From Candidatus Nitrosoglobus terrae (GTDB taxonomy: Bacteria > Pseudomonadota > Gammaproteobacteria > Nitrosococcales > Nitrosococcaceae): a stretch of 64,000 bases of DNA. This document shows, one piece after another, positions 29,904 to 39,164 of the stretch (its first letter is position 1; each line of letters starts with the position of its first letter). Made by a program: the position numbers and the translations under genes. The stretch covers positions 186,001-250,000 of the forward strand of contig NZ_AP014836.1 in assembly GCF_002356115.1 (NCBI RefSeq), in the 5' to 3' direction. The notes under the pieces were generated by a model. It did not search any database. It was not told where the DNA came from and saw only the letters and a list, made by a program, of their open reading frames with translations.

Positions 29904-30821
29904 TTATTCTCCCGGTCCATGTTCAGCTGGGGTAGCTCCAAATAATAGAACGCGGGGGTTGTTATCCACCTGTTTGCTAAAATGTTCTAGATTTTGGGTG
30001 ACTTGGTTAAAGCTACTAAGTAATTGATTAACACGAGGTAAAGTGACTTGGCTAAAGAGCCGGAACTCTTTCTGTGCCTCTTGTAATAGGGCATCCGCTC
30101 CTTCGGTTGTTTTGTTTACGCGGCTGACTATAGTAGGGATCTGTTTAGCTCCAGCCTCTAACTGATTTGTGAATCTTTGAGTGTTACGAAGCGCCTCGTT
30201 TATCGCATTTTGATTTTCTATATTAGTTAAGTTATTGATAGATTTACTAAATTTTTTTGTGTTTTCTAAAGTTTCAGTAATTGCTTGTTGATTTTTTTCG
30301 AGGAGACCCACGTCTACGCTTTGGGCAATATGATCAAGATTTTTAGCGACGCCTGTTAATTCGGTCAATAACTCAGTAAGCGCAGAATCTAGGCGTACTA
30401 GAAGAGAAGGCCCCGTGTTAATGACAGGGTAGGGTTGATCTTTTGTCGCCTTAAGATCAGGGGAATCATTGGTTCCTCCGGTGAGCTCAACATAGGTAAT
30501 GCCTGTTAACCCATTGGAGGCCAGAATAGCAATAGTATCCTCTTTAATAGGGGTATCACTGTCAATACCTAAGGTCAGGCGAACCCTTTCAGGATTTTCT
30601 TTATCTAATTCTATAACTTGAACCTTACCTATATTGACTCCTCGATATTTGACATCTGCATTTTTCGCAAGACCAGCTACTGATTCCTTCATATAAGCTA
30701 GGTAAATCTTATGAGATTGAGTGGATGGATAAGCGCTGAGCCAAAAAATTATGGCGATCAGAACGGCAGTTAGCAGAACTACAAAAAGGCCAACTACTGC
30801 GTAATTTACTTTTGCGCCCAT
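29904..30821 (-). CDS. mlaD: MCE-domain substrate-binding protein (MlaD-like)
   Basis: This 305-residue protein has one N-terminal membrane helix (AVVGLFVVLLTAVLIAIIFWL), an MCE domain (about residues 40-115) with VKYRGVNIGKVQVIELD and SNGLTGITYVELTGG, and a long C-terminal helical, coiled-coil-like region (about 150-290). MCE proteins form hexameric rings that carry phospholipids across the periplasm. It overlaps the ATPase gene by 16 bp. The long C-terminal helix resembles the longer MCE proteins rather than the short E. coli MlaD. Confidence 0.9.
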   Translation of the reverse strand: MGAKVNYAVVGLFVVLLTAVLIAIIFWLSAYPSTQSHKIYLAYMKESVAGLAKNADVKYRGVNIGKVQVIELDKENPERVRLTLGIDSDTPIKEDTIAILASNGLTGITYVELTGGTNDSPDLKATKDQPYPVINTGPSLLVRLDSALTELLTELTGVAKNLDHIAQSVDVGLLEKNQQAITETLENTKKFSKSINNLTNIENQNAINEALRNTQRFTNQLEAGAKQIPTIVSRVNKTTEGADALLQEAQKEFRLFSQVTLPRVNQLLSSFNQVTQNLEHFSKQVDNNPRVLLFGATPAEHGPGE

Positions 30822-31591
30822 ATACTCTCCTCAGCTAGATGACCACGAGGTCCTCCAAAATAAGCTTTAATTAAAGGATTATCCGAATGCGCTAATGCTG
30901 CTACGGTGTCTAGGCCAAGAAGTGTTTTCTCTCCTAAAAAGGCTACTCGGTCAGCAACTCGCCATAGAGAGTCTAGATCGTGAGTAACAAGAATTACCGT
31001 AAGATTAAGCGATCCTCTAAGATCGAGGATAAGTTTATCTAGGGCAGCAGCGCTTATGGGATCTAAACCTGAGCTGGGCTCATCCAGAAGTAATAGATCC
31101 GGATCTAATGCTAACGCTCTGGCTACGGCTGCCCGTTTAATCATTCCTCCAGAGAGTTCACGGGGGTACTTGAAGGCTGCCTCTAAAGGTAAGCCCACTA
31201 GCTCAATTTTTTGGAGCGCTAACTCAGTAATAAATTGTGGTGATAATTGAGTATGTTCTTGCAGGGGAAATGTCACGTTTTGTAATACGGTAAAGGAGCT
31301 AAAAAGAGCGCCTTGTTGGAACATCATGGCAAAGCGGGTTCGAAGGCGTGATGTTTGAGCTTCATTTATCTCTTGTAAAGATTCACCAAAGATACGGATA
31401 GAGCCTGCTGCAGGGAATATTAACATAGCTATCTCCCTTAATAAGGTAGACTTACCGGAGCCACTCCCTCCCACAATAGCAAAAATCTCACTTTTATAGA
31501 CCTTTAAGTTAATATTTTTGTGGATTAAGGTACTACCAAAACGAGTATCAAGATTTTGGATTTCGACAATTGGTTCTAATGTCTTAAGCAT
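30806..31591 (-). CDS. mlaF: ABC transporter ATP-binding protein (MlaF-like)
   Basis: This 261-residue ATPase energises lipid movement by the MCE transporter. The Walker A is IVGGSGSGKSTLLREIAML, the signature is ELSGGMIKRAAVARALALDPDLLLLDEPSSGLDPISA (signature and Walker B), and the switch His is in VILVTHDLDSLW. The Gly-Gly-Met ABC signature (SGGM) is typical of the MlaF family. It lies 2 bp after the permease stop and overlaps mlaD. Confidence 0.94.
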   Translation of the reverse strand: MLKTLEPIVEIQNLDTRFGSTLIHKNINLKVYKSEIFAIVGGSGSGKSTLLREIAMLIFPAAGSIRIFGESLQEINEAQTSRLRTRFAMMFQQGALFSSFTVLQNVTFPLQEHTQLSPQFITELALQKIELVGLPLEAAFKYPRELSGGMIKRAAVARALALDPDLLLLDEPSSGLDPISAAALDKLILDLRGSLNLTVILVTHDLDSLWRVADRVAFLGEKTLLGLDTVAALAHSDNPLIKAYFGGPRGHLAEESIWAQK

Positions 31592-31593
31592 TT

Positions 31594-32730
31594 TTAGATC
31601 CCTATCCAGCTGAAGAAGATAGAAAGCGTGGCATCAACGATGATCACAAAAAAAATAGCTTGTACTACACTTGCGGTAGTTTTTTTACCTACACTCTCTG
31701 CGCCTCCGCTAACGTGAAAACCTTGATAGCACCCTACGGTAGCGATGATAGCCGCAAAAATAGGGGCTTTACCGACCCCTATTAAGAAGGAAGTCAGGGT
31801 AACTACCTCTGGAATACGTCCTATAAATTCGCGAAACTCAACTTTTAGTAGAGCTTGAGCCATTACCATAGAGCCAAGTACCCCTAGGATATCAGCAAAT
31901 ACAGTAAGCAACGGTAACGTTAATACAAGCGCAAAAATTTTGGGCAAGACTAATTGATCTATAGGAGGTATACCCAGTGTTCTCAAAGCGTCTATCTCTT
32001 CAGTAACTTGCATTGTTCCAATCTGTGCGGTGAAGGCAGAGCCAGTTCTTCCAGCTATAATGATAGCGGCCATTAGCGGTGCTAGCTCTCGCACTATACT
32101 TAGAGTTGTAAGCTCAACAATTAAGATATTAGCGCCGTAAGCCTGAAGCTGAATTCCTCCTTGATAAGCAACTACAACGCCTACTAGAAAAATCAAAAGG
32201 CCAATAATTGGAAGCGCGTTAATACCCGCTGATTGTAGATCACTTAGAAAGGTTTTCCAGCGAATTCGGGATGGGGCAGCTATGGAGCGTAGAAAATAAA
32301 TAAAAATTTCCCCGATAAAAGCGGATAAAGATAGGGTTTCTGTCATATGATCCCAAGTTAAGCGGCCTATTTTTTCGAGCGCTTTAGGAGATGGTACGCT
32401 TGCTATAGGTTGTTTCTGGCCAGTACGAGTACTTTGAAGGAGCTGTAATAGTTGCTGCTGCTCTTTTTTGAGTCCCTCATAGGAAATATCTTGGTTTTTT
32501 CGTTGTAAGTCTGTGATTAACCGATTAAATAACCAAGCTCCACCCGTATCCATTCTACTAATACCGCTAGCATCTACTATGCGTACAGGATGATATGACC
32601 GTAGCTGGGATAACAAAGTTTGCTCTAACTTGCTAATCTCATATAAGGTCCAAGTACCTAGACAGGATAAGGTAGAGGTGGCTCGATGATATTTAATATG
32701 GGCAGGATTGGCGGATATTTTAGGTTTCAT
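31594..32730 (-). CDS. mlaE: MlaE-family permease with fused N-terminal STAS domain
   Basis: This protein of about 378 residues has a STAS-like domain (about residues 10-105, with LRSYHPVRIVDASGISRMDTGG) fused to a MlaE permease domain of five to six helices. The permease part contains AYQGGIQLQAYGANILIVEL, IIAGRTGSAFTAQIGTMQVTEEIDALRTLGI and SVVQAIFFVIIVDATLSIFF. In E. coli the STAS part is the separate protein MlaB; the fusion supplies both roles. The frame opens at a TTG (32748), but the ATG at 32730 is preferred. It is the first gene of the operon. Bases 32731-33051 upstream hold no gene that I can see. Confidence 0.92.
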   Translation of the reverse strand: MKPKISANPAHIKYHRATSTLSCLGTWTLYEISKLEQTLLSQLRSYHPVRIVDASGISRMDTGGAWLFNRLITDLQRKNQDISYEGLKKEQQQLLQLLQSTRTGQKQPIASVPSPKALEKIGRLTWDHMTETLSLSAFIGEIFIYFLRSIAAPSRIRWKTFLSDLQSAGINALPIIGLLIFLVGVVVAYQGGIQLQAYGANILIVELTTLSIVRELAPLMAAIIIAGRTGSAFTAQIGTMQVTEEIDALRTLGIPPIDQLVLPKIFALVLTLPLLTVFADILGVLGSMVMAQALLKVEFREFIGRIPEVVTLTSFLIGVGKAPIFAAIIATVGCYQGFHVSGGAESVGKKTTASVVQAIFFVIIVDATLSIFFSWIGI

Positions 32731-33051
32731 AATAAAGTTGCCAATCAAAAAATAATGAAGACCCTTAATAGTACAAGGGGGAGCTATAAAATCGTCTTCA
32801 ATTAAAATATGAAAAAACTCTCCAACTAGACACTCATCTTATAGCCTAGATATGTTTTTCTGGTCTTAATTGCAATCTTAGGCAGCGCTAAAATACTCAC
32901 TGCCTCACTAAAATTAGCTTTATTAGATAATATTAATATAGCTTATAGTCTAATATTCAAACAAGTTTTTTCAACGCTTTACCCGTAAAAGCTTCATTAT
33001 TAGGTTAAGTATTAGAATAGAAACATCGGTAGTAGCTATTTTGATAGGAGA

Positions 33052-34458
33052 TTATGCTTTTAAAGGCAGCATTTTTTGAGGATTAAGGATTCCATTAGGA
33101 TCAAATTGATCTTTAATGCGCCTCATGAGATCTAGGGTAGTAGGATCAATTTCTTTGTTTATAAAATCTCGTTTTTCTAGTCCTACGCCATGCTCTCCAG
33201 AAAGAGTGCCATTGAGACTTAAAACTAAATCAAATACCCGTTCTAGACATTGTTTAGTACGTTTCATTTCCGCGAGGTTATCAGGGTTAGCCAGTAAATT
33301 TACATGGATATTCCCGTTACCTGCGTGGCCAAAGTTGACAATAGTAATTGCAAACTCTTGAGCTAAGCGCTCTAATCCTCTAATAAGCGTTGCTAGATGG
33401 GAAACAGGAACCACCACATCTTCATTGATTTTTTTAGGCGCTAGGGTACGTAAGGCGGGTGAAAGCGCTTTTCGGACTGACCATAGTTTTTCAGTTTCTT
33501 GAATGGTACCTGCCACAGTGATTTCTAATAATCCGGTATTTGTCGCTGCTTTTTTAATTTTAGTAATAGCGTCCTCCATTGCGACCGTTGGGCCATCTAC
33601 TTCAATCATGAGCAGTGCCCCCACTCCTGAAGGTAAATCTACTCCACCTTGTGCTTGAGCTAGGCTAACGGCTTGATGATCCATAAATTCTAGTGCACAG
33701 GGGATAATCGGCTGACTCATGAGAGCTGCCACCGCCTGTCCAGCGCTCTCTGCATCTTTGTAGGCAGCACGAAGAGTACGCTTAGTTTCAGGTAAGGGTG
33801 TCAGTTTAAGCGTTGCCTCAGTGATAACCGCTAACGTGCCTTCAGAGCCTATAAGAAGACGAGTAAAATCATAACCCACGACTCCTTTAGTGGTATAAAC
33901 GCCACAACGGATCTCTTCTCCAGCACCGGTAATGGCTCGAAGGCCCAGTACATTTTCCCGAGGGGTACCATATTTTACTGCCCGTGGACCCGCAGAATTA
34001 TAAGCTAGATTACCACCGACAGTACAGAAAGCAGCGCTCGTTGGATCAGGGGGCCAAAAAAAGCCCTGTTGACCAGCAGCAATTTGTACTTCTTGGTTAG
34101 TGACTCCAGGTTCTACTATCATTGCTCGGTTAGCCGGATCAATAAGGTGGATAGAATTCATTCGTTCTAAAGAAAGGATAAGACCGCCATTGACTGGAAC
34201 AGTAGCCCCCGTAGTACCAGTGCCTCGCCCCCGAGGAATAACAGGCACCCGCTTCTGATTACACAATTGAATAATATCATGTACTTCCTCATGCTTTAGT
34301 GCGAAAACTACGCCACCAGGTAATTCGTGACGGCGGCTATTGTCATAACCATAAGCCCAGCAATCAGCTGGATCGGAATAGACTCGTTGTTTACCTACAA
34401 TTTGACTAAGTGCGGTGAGAAATCCTGAAGTGATGATAGGCGAGTTATTCAAAGTCAA
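33052..34458 (-). CDS. FAD-linked oxidase, GlcD / D-lactate dehydrogenase type
   Basis: This 468-residue flavoprotein of the VAO/PCMH family oxidises a 2-hydroxy acid such as glycolate or D-lactate. The FAD-binding stretch is VIPRGRGTGTTGATVPVNGG, then PPDPTSAAFCTVGGNLAYNSAG and LLIGSEGTLAVITEATLKL. The C-terminal domain has NFGHAGNGNIHVNLL and LSGEHGVGLEKR. The start is a TTG at 34458 without an obvious ribosome-binding site. No glcE or glcF is adjacent, so it may act as a single-subunit dehydrogenase; substrate uncertain. Confidence 0.87.
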   Translation of the reverse strand: MTLNNSPIITSGFLTALSQIVGKQRVYSDPADCWAYGYDNSRRHELPGGVVFALKHEEVHDIIQLCNQKRVPVIPRGRGTGTTGATVPVNGGLILSLERMNSIHLIDPANRAMIVEPGVTNQEVQIAAGQQGFFWPPDPTSAAFCTVGGNLAYNSAGPRAVKYGTPRENVLGLRAITGAGEEIRCGVYTTKGVVGYDFTRLLIGSEGTLAVITEATLKLTPLPETKRTLRAAYKDAESAGQAVAALMSQPIIPCALEFMDHQAVSLAQAQGGVDLPSGVGALLMIEVDGPTVAMEDAITKIKKAATNTGLLEITVAGTIQETEKLWSVRKALSPALRTLAPKKINEDVVVPVSHLATLIRGLERLAQEFAITIVNFGHAGNGNIHVNLLANPDNLAEMKRTKQCLERVFDLVLSLNGTLSGEHGVGLEKRDFINKEIDPTTLDLMRRIKDQFDPNGILNPQKMLPLKA

Positions 34459-34490
34459 TGTTATTCAGAGATAGGTATATAAATTAGTCA

Positions 34491-35081
<591 letters not shown>

Positions 35082-35155
35082 CTAATATTTACAGATACAA
35101 GATGGCTTTAGGTAAATTCATTATATTTTATATTAATTAGTTTAACTTTATGTTG

Positions 35156-35530
35156 TTAATCGGCACGAAACGCATCTTGTAGCCAGATAATATTATAAGT
35201 TCCTGCTGGCTCAAGCGTAACCCCCACCACATCAAAGCGGCAAGGCTTATTCTGGCCTACTTTCGCTTGTTGTAGGTAGTGTTGGGCCGTTGTAATTAGG
35301 CGAGACCGCTTAGTCGCGGTTATGCTTTCTATCGCATGGCCAAAACGTCCGTTACGGCGATAACGTACCTCTACAAAAATTAGATTTTTGGAATCCTCCA
35401 TGATCAAATCAATTTCACCAAAGTAACAGCGGTAATTACACTGAGTTAAACGTAAGCCTTGGGTCTGAAGATAGTCCCGTGCTAAATGCTCTGCTTGCCG
35501 GCCTTTATTATAGCTAGTTTCTCGTTTCAT
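35156..35530 (-). CDS. yraN: YraN family protein (UPF0102, nuclease-like fold)
   Basis: This 124-residue protein of the UPF0102 family has a PD-(D/E)XK-like core: GEIDLIMEDSKNLIFVEVRYR contains the acidic pair and EVR motif. KGRQAEHLARDYLQTQGLRL is the usual start. Its function is unproven; a DNA-related nuclease role is suggested by fold. It overlaps the lpoA 3' end by 17 bp. Confidence 0.92.
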   Translation of the reverse strand: MKRETSYNKGRQAEHLARDYLQTQGLRLTQCNYRCYFGEIDLIMEDSKNLIFVEVRYRRNGRFGHAIESITATKRSRLITTAQHYLQQAKVGQNKPCRFDVVGVTLEPAGTYNIIWLQDAFRAD

Positions 35531-37388
35531 GGTTTAAGAGTTGAAATCGCCCTCCTTTAAAGCGAGCCCAAATCAGATTACGTTGCAGACGCTGCTCAGC
35601 ATCCATACGTAACTTACCTGTGGCCCCCTCAAAAGTCATGCCCTGAATCTGATGAAGTGCATTTAGATAAGGAATAACCCGATAAGAATCGTAGCCTAAA
35701 GCGTAGAGTCGTTTTAAATGTTTAAAATCTTCTGGATAGCTAGCAGCTAGGCTTTGATAGCCAGGATCACGTTGTGAATTTTGATTTAAAACCCAAGGCA
35801 TATCACTGAATATTACCCCATCTAGGTCTAAATTCTGATTTGGATCAAGATACCCGTCATAGATATGGGAAGAGCTATAGACCGGCAGATTTTCTGCTCG
35901 GTAGAAACGAAGCTGAGGGATTAAGAGCTGTGCCTGTTTAGGAAATGCAGCAAGGAAAATAACATCAGCCCCTAGATGTTGAGGAGGTTCAAGCGTTGCA
36001 AGCCGCTGATGGAATTCCTTTGAATCTTGAAATTTACGTTTATCTAGGTTAAGTAGGCGCTGAATTAGAAGAGAATAGTCTTTTTCCTCTGGATCATAGG
36101 TTTGAAGCGCTAGCGTTTTACCTCCTAGCTGCTTCCATCGCTGGGTTAACGCATTTTTCATCCGTTGACCCCATAGATTATTGGGGACGAGCGTTAAGGC
36201 GTTACTATGACCATCGTACCATGCTCGCTCGGCCATTCCTTTAGCTTCATCTTCTGGCGAAAGGGTAAACTGGTAGAGTTTCTCTACTGGCTGATACGCA
36301 TTTTCTAGGTAGTTAAGTGCTAAGGTGGGTATTGGTAAATCCTTGGCTTCAACCAGATCTGTGAGTGATTCCTTAGTAAGTGGTCCGACGATAAACTCAG
36401 CGCCTTCTTCTTGTGCTCGTTGGTAAATACTACGGATATTGCTTTTATTGGTTGTGGGATCTACCTTAATACTATAGTAACGAATGGTGGGCCTCCAATG
36501 ACTATTATCCCCGTAATAGGCCGCAAAAAAACCATTTCTGATTGCTTTTACTGCAGCTGTAAATTTTTTCTCTGCAGGTAGCAATAAAGCAATAGTTGCG
36601 GGTTGGAAGGGATCTGTTAGCAGGGTAAAGATGCCTGTACGGAGCAATAATAAAAAGGCAGGATGACTAGGGTAACGTACCTGCCATTCATGAATAGCTT
36701 GCTGTAAGTCTGATGGCTGTAGCTGATAGCGTTGGAACAGCTGAGCAAGGTCTAACCAGCCACGGAAAGAATTAGACAGGGCTCGCTGATTCTGCCAAGC
36801 CTTAAGGGTATCAGGAGATACACTCATGAGGTTATACCAAAGATTCCGCTGGTTTTCTTCTAAAGCTTGGGTATTTTCTAAGAGAGATTCTAGTTGAATC
36901 CGATTGCGGATTGCGGCTAATAAATCTCCTTCAAGCTCGTAGGCTTCTACCCGTATACTGTAGAGGGTAGTTTGTTGTCCTAGGTTTAAATCTAGGTTTT
37001 TGATATCTTTCACTAAGATGAGCGCTTGCTTCCCATTTCGTTCTGCTAATGCGAGCTGAGCCGCTAGCAGTCGATAGCGCAAGGTTAATGCTGGACTTAG
37101 GTTTTCAGGCGCAATACTTTCAAGGATTTCTTGAGTTTTTTGTAATTGCTTATCTTGTAAAAAGGTAGCAGCGGCTTGTAATTGGTAGTCATAATTCTGA
37201 GATCCGTTCGCTAGCGAGGTGTTTTTTATAGTATTAAGGCGGCTTTCTCGCTCTATCCATATTTCTGGCTGCTCTGTAGTTAGGCTTCTAGTCGTTCCTT
37301 TAGCGAATGGGATATAGGTAAACCCAAGCATAATGGAAAATCCGACTAGTGAGAGAAGATGGGCTGTTCTTTGAGGGAAGGTAGTCAT
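35514..37388 (-). CDS. lpoA: penicillin-binding protein activator LpoA-like
   Basis: This 624-residue protein has an N-terminal TPR-like helical region (about 55-260, WYNLMSVSPDTLKAWQNQ) and a C-terminal periplasmic-binding-like domain (IALLLPAEKKF, EFIVGPLTKESLTDL, DGVIFSDMPWVL, YALGYDSYRVIPYLNALHQ, FEGATGKLRMD). This is the LpoA/YraM architecture that activates PBP1a from the outer membrane. Unlike E. coli LpoA, the leader (LLSLVGFSIMLGFTYIPFAKG) has no lipobox Cys, so it may not be a lipoprotein. It is divergent from rsmI and followed by yraN and diaA, as in E. coli. Confidence 0.88.
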   Translation of the reverse strand: MTTFPQRTAHLLSLVGFSIMLGFTYIPFAKGTTRSLTTEQPEIWIERESRLNTIKNTSLANGSQNYDYQLQAAATFLQDKQLQKTQEILESIAPENLSPALTLRYRLLAAQLALAERNGKQALILVKDIKNLDLNLGQQTTLYSIRVEAYELEGDLLAAIRNRIQLESLLENTQALEENQRNLWYNLMSVSPDTLKAWQNQRALSNSFRGWLDLAQLFQRYQLQPSDLQQAIHEWQVRYPSHPAFLLLLRTGIFTLLTDPFQPATIALLLPAEKKFTAAVKAIRNGFFAAYYGDNSHWRPTIRYYSIKVDPTTNKSNIRSIYQRAQEEGAEFIVGPLTKESLTDLVEAKDLPIPTLALNYLENAYQPVEKLYQFTLSPEDEAKGMAERAWYDGHSNALTLVPNNLWGQRMKNALTQRWKQLGGKTLALQTYDPEEKDYSLLIQRLLNLDKRKFQDSKEFHQRLATLEPPQHLGADVIFLAAFPKQAQLLIPQLRFYRAENLPVYSSSHIYDGYLDPNQNLDLDGVIFSDMPWVLNQNSQRDPGYQSLAASYPEDFKHLKRLYALGYDSYRVIPYLNALHQIQGMTFEGATGKLRMDAEQRLQRNLIWARFKGGRFQLLNHETRN

Positions 37389-37461
37389 AGGAGTTGTGGA
37401 ATAAAATTAAAAGTACAATAAATAATATTACCTGCTACCTGCTTGGTAGCCTAGATGGAGC

Positions 37462-38307
37462 ATGATGATGGTAGCCGATAAAACAGGTACTTTGTATATA
37501 GTGGCCACTCCCATTGGAAATTTAGGGGATCTCAGCCCTCGTGCCCAAGAAATTCTACACCAAGTAAATTTGATTGCTGCTGAAGATACTCGTCATAGTG
37601 CGGGTTTATTGCGTCATTTTGGAATTACTACGGCAATGATTTCATTACATGAGTATAATGAAAAACAACAAGTTGAGGCACTGATTACTCGCTGCAAGGC
37701 AGGGGTTTCTATAGCACTTATTAGTGATGCGGGAACCCCATTAATTAGTGATCCAGGCTACCGAATGGTTCGGCAGGGGCGGCAAGCTGGGATACCCATA
37801 GTACCGATACCAGGTCCTTGCGCTGCAGTAACTGCTTTATCAGTGGCTGGATTGCCTTCTGATCGATTTGTATTTGAGGGGTTTTTGCCGGTAAAAGCTA
37901 ATGCAAGATACGCTAGATTACATCAGCTAGCTGATGAGAATCGTACGCTTATTTTCTATGAGGCTCCTCGTCGGTTACTTGAATCTATGCAAGCTATGGT
38001 AGAAATATTTGGACCAGAAAGAGAAGGCGTAATAGCAAGGGAGCTGACCAAGTTCTATGAGGCAGTTCATACAGGAGGACTTGCTACCCTTCTCACTTGG
38101 GTTGAGCAGTCCCCCGAATCAGATCGTGGGGAGCTTGTTTTGCTTATCCATGGAGCAGATAAAAAGCAGGACTTTATAAAGCAGGAGGCGTTAAAAGTAT
38201 TAGCGCCTTTATTAAAAATTTTACCTTTAAAACAAGCAGTAGCTGTAGCAGTTGAAATTACTGGGTTTAAGAGGAATGACCTTTATCAGTTAGCTCTAAG
38301 ATTATAG
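37462..38307 (+). CDS. rsmI: 16S rRNA (cytidine(1402)-2'-O)-methyltransferase RsmI
   Basis: This 281-residue SAM enzyme of the tetrapyrrole-methylase fold methylates the ribose of C1402 in 16S rRNA. Visible motifs are YIVATPIGNLGDLSPRA, AAEDTRHSAGLLRHFGI, LISDAGTPLISDPGYRMV, GPCAAVTALSVAGLPSDRF and TLIFYEAPRRL. Three ATGs stand in tandem at the start. Its position, divergent from lpoA and followed by rnpB, is the standard gammaproteobacterial arrangement. Confidence 0.96.
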   Translation: MMMVADKTGTLYIVATPIGNLGDLSPRAQEILHQVNLIAAEDTRHSAGLLRHFGITTAMISLHEYNEKQQVEALITRCKAGVSIALISDAGTPLISDPGYRMVRQGRQAGIPIVPIPGPCAAVTALSVAGLPSDRFVFEGFLPVKANARYARLHQLADENRTLIFYEAPRRLLESMQAMVEIFGPEREGVIARELTKFYEAVHTGGLATLLTWVEQSPESDRGELVLLIHGADKKQDFIKQEALKVLAPLLKILPLKQAVAVAVEITGFKRNDLYQLALRL

Positions 38308-38487
38308 TTTAGCTATAGTCTTCTAAAGGCTAAGAGCTGGGATATATGATATTTTTAAATACACTAATAAGCTTAAAGGGTAGGTTGTTCTAGGATTATG
38401 TATTAATTGTAATTTAAGCTAAATTTTTCTGTGTTTAGAGAGTGTGGTAAATTGTTTGTTCAAAGATAAAATTATAGCTAAAGGTTT

Positions 38488-38846
38488 GAGACGGCTAGAC
38501 AGTCGCGTTATCTTTAAAATAGGGTAATGAGGAAAGTCCGGGCTCCATAGGGTAAGGTGCCAGGTAATTCCTGGGGGGCGCGAGCCTATGGAAAGTGCCA
38601 CAGAAAATAAACCGCCAACGCGCTTAGAAGAGCGCTGGTAAGGGTGAAAAGGTGCGGTAAGAGCGCACCGCGCGAGTGGTAACACTCTGCGGCATGGTAA
38701 ACCCCACCTGGAGCAAGGCCAAATAAGGGAATTAAGATGCGACCCGCATCATTCCTGGGTAGGCTGCTTGAGGTGCATAGTGATGTGCATCCTAGATGAA
38801 TGGCTGTCCACGACAGAACCCGGCTTATCGGCCGTCTCATTTTTTT
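38488..38846 (+). ncRNA. rnpB: RNase P RNA (M1 RNA, bacterial type A)
   Basis: This is the catalytic RNA that matures tRNA 5' ends. The conserved blocks are in order: AGACAGTCGC (near 38497), GAGGAAAGTCCGGGCTCC (about 38529-38546), the P4-forming GTAAGGGTGAAA, GGTGCGGTAAGAGCGCACCGCG, GAGCAAGGCCAAATA, GGTAGGCTGCTTGAG, GATGAATG...TGTCC and ACGACAGAACCCGGCTTA. The 5' GAGACGGC (38488-38495) pairs with 3' GCCGTCTC (38831-38838), closing P1, and a run of seven T follows, probably the terminator. About 359 nt is normal. Confidence 0.97.
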
Positions 38847-38975
38847 CGCATTATATTGTTTTAACTCCTCTCCTATCTATCTTCATCTTATTTCTCATTA
38901 CATTTCCATAATCTATTGAACGATATATTTACTCTAATTTACGTAAAAAACTTAAAGAAAATTATTAAGTCTTTA

Positions 38976-39004
38976 TTGACACATTATCAGTACATACCTA
39001 CCAT
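38976..39004 (+). promoter_or_regulatory. sigma-70 promoter for the dcw cluster
   Basis: A perfect TTGACA box (38976-38981) is followed after 17 bp by TACCAT (38999-39004), four of six matches to the -10 consensus. It lies in the 318-base gap between rnpB and rsmH (38847-39164), which otherwise holds no gene and no mraZ. The transcript would start near 39011, leaving a leader of about 155 nt before rsmH. Confidence 0.55.
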
Positions 39005-39164
39005 GTAGTTTTTGATAGAGCAAGGATAGCTTGTTTAGCAGGTGTAATATTTAGGAATGCTTTTTAAGAGTCGGTTGCTTATTCCTACTAGACGTTATCG
39101 CTATTCATTCTAAATCCTATAGATGTTTGTTATAAGTGTTCTATAGCAGTATAGGGTAATTTCC

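Noticed and set aside
38419-38840. Minus-strand open frames across the rnpB region
   Set aside because: The sequence is accounted for by RNase P RNA, with all conserved blocks on the plus strand.
39140-39152. AGTGTTCTATAG shared with the inverted repeat at 9061
   Set aside because: A 12-base match is expected many times by chance within 64 kb, and no second arm is present here.
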